Position numbers and translations under genes: made by a program. The notes under the pieces are model-generated. The model ran no database searches and was not told where the DNA came from. It was given only the letters and a program-made list of their open reading frames with translations. 64,000 nt of DNA from Dipetalonema caudispina (lineage: Eukaryota > Nematoda > Chromadorea > Rhabditida > Onchocercidae), in contig JABVXV010000092.1 of NCBI GenBank assembly GCA_013365325.1, positions 1 through 64,000 on the forward strand. The letters run 5' to 3'. Within the stretch, counting starts at the first letter, position 1. Every line of letters begins with the position of its first letter. Below are positions 53,901 through 64,000 of this stretch, piece by piece.

Positions 53901-55031
53901 CTTGTAGCACTATTTACAAAACATACTGTTAATGCCTGCCTGTAAATTTCATAAAAATTTAAGTTTTCGAAATGGTAGAAATGGTAATTTAATCATAATA
54001 CCGCAGTAAAGAAGATTATATACCTGTAGATATTATTATGATACGAATTGTAACTACCAAGTGCAACAAGTGCACCTAAGCCAAGGCCATATGAAAAGAA
54101 AACTTGTGTGACAGCATCGACCCATACTTTACTCTCCAAAAGCTTCTCAAATTTTGGTTTCAAATAGAATTCAAGACCCAAACTTGCTCCTGGCAATGTT
54201 AATCCACGTATCAGTAAGCAAACAAGCATTATATATGGAAATGATGCAGTGAGATAAACGATCTGCAACTAACGATACCGATAATCTAACATTTATCATA
54301 CAGCAATAATGCATTTAAATTCCTACAGTATCCTTTGTAAAAAATGAAGCAATTTGTTTCAAGAATATTTTTACATACTGTAAGTTATCATGCATTCATT
54401 GTTGTCGTTTATTCAACTTATTAGAAGTCATCAGCTTAGCAAATTGCATTATACAACCAATTATTACATTTGAAAAAAGAAATTCCTGAATTTAATTTAG
54501 TAAAATGAACCTTTCCGGTCCATCGAACACCTTTGAAGATGCACAGATAGCATATTGACCAAGCGATCAGTAAAAATAAAGCAAGATCCCAACGTAACCC
54601 TCCCGGTTCTTCAATTCCCGAACTGATACCAAGTACTTGATAACTGAAATATTGTTTGACCAAAAGCTTTTTTTCCTTTTTTTTTCTTTTTTTTTTTTTT
54701 TTTTGGAAAGAAAATTTGATATAAGTAGTTTTGTAACAAAGGGAAGAAGAAAAATTCATTTGTTTAATTTTGAGAAGTGTAAACAAACTTCCAGTATTCT
54801 TTAACAGGTGATTGTGCATTCAAATCATTACTGCTACAGATGGTCCAATTCAATTTTGGACCAACGAAGAATTGCTTACGATATTCGTTGAAATGATCAT
54901 TTGTTAATACCTTAAATGTCAAATTTTTTTTTAAACATACAATCCACTTTTATTCATTCATCAAATTTCATAATTCTGTCATCTGAATTTTTCTGAAGAT
55001 ATTTCTTTCGTAGAACCTTTGCTAAGGACAT

Positions 55032-55066
<35 letters not shown>

Positions 55067-56559
55067 TTTTCTTTGAATATCCCTTAACATCCATTTACCC
55101 CAAAATCTTAAAATTAATAGGAGGTAGTATCGGGGTAAAGACATCGTTTTTATTGAACCTGCACGTTAAAATACTTCGCAATTGTTCTGTTACTATCACA
55201 ATTTAGTGGTTCGTATTCACTGCGACATCGAGGAGTATTCCATCTGTAAATAATTCTTTATTTTACCAATTTTTAATTGCTAATTGGATTATTAGAAGTT
55301 TATCAAATTTCATTGAGCAATGATGAAATAATTTGAATTTCCAATCGATTTCATTACGCCAATATTTGAATCATTTACATTCTGAACTGAGAAAAAAACT
55401 TACTAATTTCTATCATTGAATACTGAGAATTTTTGAAGCAAAAAGAAAATTGAGAAAATGAAAAATTTTGTCAATTTAATTTACTGATGATCACAATTTC
55501 GCCAAGGAACATTTGAATCCAATCGAATCGATTGCCATAGGTAACACATTGCCCAGCTTAGAACTACAATGTAATAAATGTTGAGCCAAAATGCCATTAC
55601 TGCAGCTGCAATTCCAACACCCTACAAAATATGCTACATTAATGATAATGAAAAAGTTGAAATTAGGAATTGAATCTAAATTTCTACAAATTTTAGTTTA
55701 AAGATGAAACTATTACTTTGAAAATTGGACAAATTTTGAACATTCCAAGTCCACCAATACTCAACAGTTGACCCCATGTTGTTTCCAATATGAAAAGAGG
55801 TGCTCCACAAAATATGAGAGATATCACATAGGGTATTAAAAATGCTCCTGCAAAGATTTAAATTAAAAAACGAAAAATGGATGGTATATTCTTGAAGAGC
55901 AGTTGTGGTTGTTATCGATTATTTTGAATTCAGTAGTTCAATAGAAGAGCAAATATCTTTTTATTTTTTAAAACGAAATTTTAATTGATAATGATATTGA
56001 TTATTTGATTTGTAATTTTTTTCTTTTTTTAAATTTAATTGACAATAAATAATGTTAAGCAGAAATTTGGAATCGTTTTATTTTCTCTAACATTCCTGGT
56101 TGATGATTAGCTTGCTTGATCAGTAATGCATTGCATTTTGCTGCAATTTAAATTCTTCATTGCTACTGAAATTACTGTTGTTTTTTTCCCCTTTTTCCTC
56201 TTTTTTTTTTTATTTTATATGAATCTTATCTGATTTGATAAAACAAATTTCATCGATTTGATGCTTGATAGGATAGCATCTGAATTATCAGCATCATATA
56301 AAATGGTATCATTTAGCCGTAGTCAACTGCGTTGATTTTAATTAATTTCAAACAATTCATAGTTATAATTTCCAGTTGGCAAAATTTGAAATGGTACAAT
56401 ATCCGGAAAAAGCAACGAACCTCCACCATTTTGATAGCATAAATAGGGGAATCGCCAGACATTACCAAGACCAATGGCATATCCGATACAGGACATAATG
56501 AAATCGGTCGAAGAGGACCAGTGGTCCCTAGGCAGTAATAGATTGTATTGTTGATCCAT
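50987..56559 (-). CDS. snf-11: GAT-type sodium/chloride-dependent GABA transporter (SLC6)
   Basis: Plasma-membrane symporter that clears GABA using Na+ and Cl- gradients. Fourteen exons: 56559-56421, 55847-55717, 55621-55485, 55243-55159, 54910-54789, 54643-54511, 54262-54024, 53939-53828, 53582-53457, 53073-52933, 52545-52443, 52040-51940, 51542-51369, 51064-50987; phases agree, 606 aa (GAT1 is 599). TM1 has [18 protein letters not shown]3 has [11 protein letters not shown], whose Tyr107 matches GAT1 Tyr140. The second extracellular loop has the Cys133/Cys142 pair and sequons at Asn154 and Asn185. TM6 [20 protein letters not shown] is nearly GAT1-identical, and TM8 has LGIDSQFCTMEGF. Twelve TMs in all. 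Introns 8 and 9 seem to begin with GC. The N terminus is only about 11 residues before the conserved RDHW; an upstream in-frame stop favours this ATG, but a missed 5' exon is possible. Orthology to C. elegans snf-11 is inferred. Confidence 0.92.
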
Positions 56560-59500
56560 AGAGTTTGCCTTCTTTCTAGATCACAACTACCACTGTTTGA
56601 AAGCTGACATCGCTTAATGCTATAATGAATGATAATCCTTTTGTTCAATTGAACTTTCCCAAACTATCAGCTATCTTCTTCAAAATAGTGTCATATGCTT
56701 GTTGCACAGCTTATTCTTCTAATTCAAAAAATATCCCAAATTGTGCTTAATGATTAATTATAAAGTTAAATTCCTCTTTATAATAATGTGGAATTTTTCC
56801 TTTTTTTCTTCCTTTTTTTGAAGAAATTTGAATTTTTATCACTTATCGACTTGTTTCATTTTGTAGAAGCAAAAAAAAAAATCTCATTCTTTTTTTTTTT
56901 TTTTTGACATTTCAAAATTAGCAATTGTTATTTTTATGAAATGAAAAATGATTTTTTTTTATTTGTGTAAAAAAAAAAACAAACAGTAAATGATGAATTA
57001 AAAAGCAAAACGATTTATTTTTTTTTCATAATTTCAATCGTAGAAAATTGTCAAAAAAATTATGAACTTTCGTCTTCTTTTTCTTTTTTTAATTTTTGAG
57101 AAGAAAGCAAAAAAATTCCATGAAATCATTGATTGTTTAGTAAAATTTGAAAGATCAACAGAAAAGAGATTGTTATAAATAGGCAATTAAGTGAATTATG
57201 AAAATAAATTGAGAAAGCATATGTTTGCTAATTTTCAGATTTTGGAAACTGTGAATCTATTCAGTTAACTTATATTATCGCTATTCAATATATTAAATCA
57301 ATTCGACAAATCATGAAATTGTTGTTTCTTGATGAATTATTTACTTATATTACTATTAAATTACTAAATGACCTGACTGAAAATCCAATTCATTATTCAT
57401 CAAAAAAAAAAAAAATTTTTTTGTCATGTTTTGTTGGTTACATCACTAATTAATTCAATGGTTTTACCATTTAATCCAGTGGATACAAACTAAAATATAG
57501 TATTTAAACTTTTAATTGCATTGTACTTGCAAATGATAATGTAGAGTTAAGTTTGAAATTTGAAATTTTATAAGGAAAAGCTTAGAACTAAGATGAAATG
57601 AAAGATATCAAGTTTTCATCAGCAGTAACAGAAATTCGTTTATTCCACATATTCCCATTTCATACATTTCAACATTGTATTCATCTTTTGGACTTCACGA
57701 CAACTGAATTCAAGAAGGGTTTGCTGGATTTCATGTAAGCTAACAAAATTTCAATTAATAACAATGTCGAGGATGAAATGTAATTGAATTGATATTTCTT
57801 CCACTTTTTCAATTTTTTATTGAAAATCGGAAAGATGTATGAAAATTCATTTAATAGTGAACGATTTTTTGAAGGAAAAAAGAAGAAACGTTTCTGATAT
57901 GACGACATTTAATATGCATATATTGTGAATGGATATTGACAGAAAAGTTTTCCTGATTACCATGAAATGATTTTGAAACAACAATGATGATTAGTTAACT
58001 AAACTTTAGCATAACACCTTTTGTAACTGTTTTATTTTAGTTTTTTTTTTTTTTTTTTTTTTTTTTAATAAAGTATTTCTTACAGTTTAACATTTATTAA
58101 ATACTTTCAAGACATTAGTTTTTATCACTGTTACAGGATTATAAGAAGTGGATTAAGCAAAAATAAAGATTAACTTTATTGAACAAAAAAAGAAAGAAGA
58201 GGAAATTAGAGAAAATTAAGGAATAATTGGAAGAAATTTGTATGGCTTTTTATTTTTAATGGCATAAAATGGAGTGATTTGATTTATGAAAATTGGTCAT
58301 TAGATATTCCAAATTACCAAAATTCATCAAGATTTATTGCGATAGGTCATAGTAATTGAGGAAATGGAAATTATAGTATTTCCATTGCTTGAATCAATAA
58401 AAGTGAAACAAATTATCGTGAATCATCTTTTTCCAAAAAAAAAAAAAAAAAAAAAGCAAAAGACCAAACATTTTCGAAAAACATTTCTCAACAGAAAACG
58501 TTTCATACCAAATCTGAGCAATGGAATGATTCAAAAATTGATGTATTACAATAAATGCTTTTTTTTTTTTTTTTTTTGATAATGAATAGAATAAAATGAT
58601 CCAAATTTGGATGATGATTCAAAATAAACTATACGGAAATGCTTTAACGTATAAATCATTTTCTATCAAATAAATCCTATATTATACCTAAAATATTCAT
58701 TCTAATCTCTCTCTTATCTTTTTCTAATCTTTCAATTTCAAATCAATTCTCAACGAAATAAAGGATTAGAAGAAAGTAAACGAGGTGGATGAAATTTTAT
58801 AAATTTTATGGACAAATTTCTAAAATCTTACAATGTCGAAAGGAAGAGATCAGCAGAGAATGGAAAAACTTTTGTAAACTGAGAAAGAAATTAAAAATGG
58901 AGGAAATTAAAAAAAAAAAAAAAAAAAAATCAGATATACATTGAGATAATTGAAACATATCTCACTTCATTTTACATTTTCATTACTATTTCCATTTCAC
59001 TTTTGAAGAATGAAAAAGAAAATGAGAGAAATATGAAGAATTTTTAAACAAAAAAATTTTCTCCTTCACATATATTTTGTTTACAATCAATGAGTAAGTT
59101 TATTGTTCAGTTTTTTCTTTCCTTTTTTTTTTTTTTTTTTTTTTTTCTCTTAACAAAACATATTTTTCAAAACAATATTGTTATCTTCAGAGTAATGAAA
59201 ATTCTATGACGAAAAGAGCAGTTACCACAAACGAATCATTATTAAATAAACTTAGTAGCAATAATTGTTTAAAAGAAAAAAAAAAAAAAAAAAACTTACT
59301 TTTGTTAAAAAAATATTTCTGTTAAAACTACTTCTAATGTAACAAAACATTTCGAACTTTCACTTCGTTATAGCATCGTCAAACGAAAATTTAAAAAAAA
59401 ATTAGTTGTTATCTGTGGCGTTTATTAAAACTTCAAACGTTAATATAACTTTTTTTTTTTTATTTTTTTAGATTGCTATTTGAAAAAAAGCGAAAAAGAA

Positions 59501-62500
59501 TTTCCAACTAGTACTAATTATCAGAAACGAGATCTCTTCCTTGAAAGATTTTTTAAAATTTTATTTCTAGAGCAAATTTTTAAAGTCACAATTAAAAATT
59601 ACTTGGTTAACAAAATACTAGCAAACAGTTTAATAAAATTAATTTGTCATATCATAATTGTACTGAAGAAAAAAGCAAATATATACAATTGAGAAAAGTA
59701 TAAGTTTTTCAAATTACTCCATGAAATTGGATGATTCATTTGACCGAATGGAATTTCTAAGATTTATTGAAATTGAAAATTTTTGACACGATAAACTACA
59801 ATACTGCAATATCAATGATATTATCATCATTAAATGGAAAAGTATTTCTTGTTCACATTGTAATAGAAATACTTGCATGATAACGATATAATTTAATATT
59901 TAAGATAAAAATATTTTGGATTATTCAAAGAAAAAAAGAAAAACTAATAAACCAGTAATTTTGCAAGAAAGTTCATAAGTTATCAAATTTTTAATGATGC
60001 TTGCAAAAAAATCATTCCGCAATTATGAAAGAAAAAAAAAATCCTTGAAAGGTTGAATTTTCAGAATATTAAGTACCACTAAACCTAACATTTGCAAATC
60101 GGGGAAGAGGGGAAAAAAAGATGAGGTAAGGAAGGAAATGGGAATGAATGAATTTAAGGATAAAAAAAGTTGATGTTAAAATGAATGTCCATCTGATGTA
60201 GAAAAGAATTTTTGAAGGGTGTTGGTAGATTGGGAGGGAAGTGGAAAAAGTAGGAAAGGGACGAAAGAAGGCTTTAAACTAAATGAAGTTGAAGTTCTAT
60301 TTGAAATTACTGATTATTGTTTCGTGTAACCCCCAAAAAGAGCACTGCAAATGATTTGAATGAGGTCCCATCCTTCTTTGATGACATCTTTGCTTTTCAA
60401 ATAACACTTCAGAAGCATATTTTACTCATCTTTCCCGTGCTTCCCCTTGTAGTTTTATCCCATTTTAGTCAAACGAAACTATAGATGAAGACTTACGTAT
60501 TGGCAGAATTTGACACTTTCAAATTACTGAATGATTTGAAATTTTGGAAGAAATCGTTAGAAAAATCCTAAATAATACAATCTTAATTTTTTTTAAAAAA
60601 AAAAGGAAACAAAAACATAACATGTAATAAGCATAACATAATGTTTGATTCAAATTAGTTTAAAGAAATTCGTAAAAATTGATAATTTTAAGGGAAAATA
60701 AAAAATGGGTAAAACATTTTGTGCTAATATATATCCTGCAAATTTGCAGACAAACAGGATTATCTTTCCATTTAAATAGTTCTTAGAAATTTTCAAATTA
60801 CAAATTGGACATCCTGAGATTTCCATTCAATTTGTCATTTTATCTTTTGTGGTACTGACAATTTTCAGTTATTCCCATTACTATCATCATCATCATTATC
60901 ATCGTAATCTTCATGATCACCATTACCAATTATCATAATCATCATCAGCTTCACTACCATCATCATTAGAATCTTAGCATACACTTCTTATCCATTTTGG
61001 TTGCAACATATCTGTCATTTGGATGGTTTACAAAGATGTTTCATATTCAAGTTTAAAATACCGTACTACTTGAATTTTATTCATCAAAACATTTTCATTA
61101 TTATCATGAAGGTTTGATATATATATATATATCGTTTGCATGATCCATCAAATAATTCTAGATGATTATGCCAATATTTCTAGCCAAACCGAACAATTTT
61201 TCCACATCTACTGATAATATATTATACCTAATAATTTCACACAACCAAAATTTGTTAGTAATTAATTCAATTGTTGTATTTCATAATTATTTCTGAGTAA
61301 TTAATATTAATCCAGCGATATTCTTTTTTAAAATCCCGTAGGTTAACCACAAATAATTTATACCATTATCAATATTATTATCATTGATTTACAAGTACTT
61401 TTCATACAACTATTTATCTTTTTAACTTGTCATTTAGTTAATTAGCAATTAGCATTCACTTTTCTGTACTTATTTCCTGTCTTTATTTCTTTAATTGGTA
61501 CTTTCTCATATCTCACATATTTTCTTTGCTATATTAATCAACCTCATTTCTTGTTTAACATTTTGCTTCATTAACAATATTACAACTATTTATGTGAGGT
61601 AAATATAGTCGGTTGAAATTATTGCCAGGATGTAAATGTATGGCATAAAATTATCAATTAAAGAATCAACCAATCATCATTAGATATGATCAATTATGAT
61701 AGTAACATATGTGGTTCCATGAAAGTAAGACTTGTAGTAGTTGACCTTTGACTTAACCAGTCAGTAAAACATCATTTGCATACAGTACATGGGAAGATTA
61801 CGTATATACACCTATTCCCATAATGAAATTCAATTAAACTTTAAAAGTATTGCTAAAATTAACAAGAATATTAAAATTGAGGAGAAGTTATATATTTTGT
61901 GTCAACGATTTTTCATTCATAACCGTTTTCCTTACATAAAACGTGTTGTCGGATAGTAACATAACCGTATGCCGAATATAACCGTGAAAAAAATTTCCTG
62001 AAAGAGACTTACATTCTCTCTCAGCTGTCAAACCATTCTTTTTAATCATCGATATTATTGCAATGCTATGCAACATATTATTAAAAATAGATAATGTTAC
62101 TAAATTTACATGTAACATGTAATTTTCATAAGATGAAAAGATAAACAAAAAAAAAAAGAAAACGATGGAACGAAATGAAAATTAAATATTTACCTGATAA
62201 TAAATGATAGACATTACCTTTAGAAAGTATTCAAATAAATACAACGACAAATGATTAGGATAGTATGGAAAGATGATTGTATTGATCACTCTCGCTTAGT
62301 TAAAGTGTTATTTCCACTACGATAGTTAAATGAACACTTAAGAGTGAAGATTTTATTTAGAGTATAGAAGAACAGTAAAAATGTGCAAAATTCCTAAAAT
62401 TAATGTTACAAATGGAGTTAGGCAAAAATCTAAATTTTTCTAGTTCAATTTTTGTTTCTTTCTCTCTTAATTTGCTAATGAATTAAGCATCGGTTAAATG

Positions 62501-63153
62501 AAAACAACTGTCAGGTGAAATTTATGTATGTTGATATTATCAAATTTTTCAAATTTTTTTGCTGAAAATCCATTTAAACGAAAGAGTATAATAAATAATC
62601 GGATATTTAGATTTTTTTTTAATCAGGAAAAGTTAGAAATGAAAAGATAGGTTACGTTGAATGCGGAAATTTAAACAGCAGAATGAATGAGTGCAAAATA
62701 AATACATCATTTCATCAATTCTATATCGCTAATTTTGCATGCTAAATAAGTGGTTTTAAGACATTCATTATTTTTTTCGGAAATTTGTTGGAAAAACAAG
62801 GCCTTTTTGAAAGAATTAATAAATAATTTGAAAAAGAATTGAAGAAACTGTTGAATCCAATTGCCATCCAACAAGAGAATAGCAAACGAGTGTAATAAGT
62901 TCTCGAGAAAAAGCGTCCTCATAAATCAATTAAGTAAGCGATTCATTCCCGTACTTACATCTTTTGGTAAAAACATTTCCTGAAAAATTCGGTTATTTTT
63001 GATTTGTTCAATACGGAATTTTTCAAAAATCTTATCATCATCACCATGATACACCCATCATTAAAAAATATTCTCATTTTCTACAATTGAAACAAATCTT
63101 CATATTGTCTTTTCTTTATATGCTTAAAAAATTCTCAAATATCATTAAATTTC

Positions 63154-63184
<31 letters not shown>

Positions 63185-64000
63185 ATAAGTAAATCTTGAA
63201 AAAAAAGTCGATATAATGCTCATTTACATATATCTGTATATATCTGTTTTCATTTTCAAGTATTAAATTAAAAGGATCGACAATCATTTCTTTATTTTTA
63301 AAGGAATTTTTTTTACAAATATATGCAGAAAATAAACTGCTTCCAGATTATGATTTCTCATGAAAAAGTAAGAAAATTAAATAATTTCGAATTTAACTAT
63401 GACAAAATTATTTAATTTAACATTTTAACAGTCATTTAATTTTAAAGACAGAATTTTATTACTGATAAGTTAGATCATAGAAAAAAGCATCCAATAATAA
63501 ATATTAAGAAAAAAAAAAAAAAAAAAAAAAAAGACCTCACATTTCGAATGTTGTGGGCTTTTTTCTTGCACAATCACGATAAAAAAAAAAAAAAATGATT
63601 GAATTGTTTGTAATCATTGAAAGGAAGACAATGTTATGATGTTAAACAAATCGATTGATTTCAAGAAAAGGATCGATTAAAAAGAAATGACCCCTTTTAT
63701 TTTTGAGTGCTTAATTTTTTTTGTTTCGGAAAATTTTTTATGTTATATTCATTGAATGTAAAAATGTTGAAATGAGTTTTTATGATAAATTAAATTCGTT
63801 GAAGTGAAGTTTAAAATAAAAAATAATAATAAATCATAAAGGAAGGAAATAAGCTTTCAACCTGTTTAAATGGTTTTTTGAACATGATAAAAAAAAAACA
63901 TTATCGCATTGTTTAATCGATCAAACAATTTTTCCCTTTTTTTTTTTTCCCCTCCAATTGAAATCAATTCCCTTTATTTTATATGTAATGTTAATTAATC
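56560..64000. other. Right-hand gene-free region
   Basis: 7.4 kb upstream of the GABA transporter with no exon I can support. It is rich in poly-T and poly-A tracts (about 58039-58066, 59124-59147, 63154-63182, 63508-63531), a short (TA)n at 61117-61131 and a degenerate ATC/ATT trinucleotide stretch at 60885-60968. Minus-strand open frames at 57681, 61888 and 62707 have no recognisable similarity. The transporter promoter should lie here. Confidence 0.5.
60885..60968. repeat. Degenerate (ATC)n trinucleotide repeat
   Basis: Repeated ATCATCATC/ATTATC units with interruptions. Non-coding on inspection. Confidence 0.75.

Overview
The window looks like a gene-rich piece of a nematode nuclear genome. 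It is strongly A+T-rich, with many short to medium introns, long poly-A/T tracts, and polypyrimidine 3' splice sites ending in TTTCAG. A nematode-type Clc-like claudin is present, and several cistrons have strong acceptor sites just upstream of their ATG, as expected for spliced-leader trans-splicing. Large AT-rich introns and intergenic spaces suggest a parasitic (filarial/spirurid-like) lineage rather than Caenorhabditis; that is inference and I cannot name the species. All gene models were spliced by hand: every intron was checked for phase, and every product compared from memory with known family members.

Layout. 1-2436: no confident gene; a 25-nt poly-G at the left edge, simple repeats, and a GNAT-like C-terminal fragment on the minus strand. 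2437-4376 (+): UBE2H-type E2. Then a run of five minus-strand genes: BCAP31-like ER membrane protein (7703-5469), UBE2N/UBC-13 E2 (9824-9193), MANF (11692-10349), Clc-like claudin-superfamily protein (15386-13318) and p38 MAP kinase (21349-18479). From about 1.1 kb on, divergently, come LEM-2/MAN1 inner nuclear membrane protein (22458-27524, +) and, only 311 bp after its stop, an FMRFamide-receptor-like GPCR (27836-37658, +). The right half is sparser: a DM-domain transcription factor (46545-43854, -) and a GAT-type GABA transporter of the SLC6 family (56559-50987, -). The last 7.4 kb has no recognisable gene.

The genes do not form one pathway. Loose themes are ubiquitin conjugation (two E2s), ER proteostasis (MANF, BCAP31), stress signalling (p38; UBC-13 makes K63 chains in innate signalling elsewhere) and neural function (GABA uptake, neuropeptide receptor).

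The most unusual observation is splicing: of about 60 reconstructed introns, four appear to use GC instead of GT at the 5' splice site, two in the GPCR and two in the GABA transporter, each supported by reading phase and by conserved protein motifs across the junction. I found no CRISPR, mobile element with coding capacity, rRNA or tRNA, and nothing I would call an undescribed multi-gene system.
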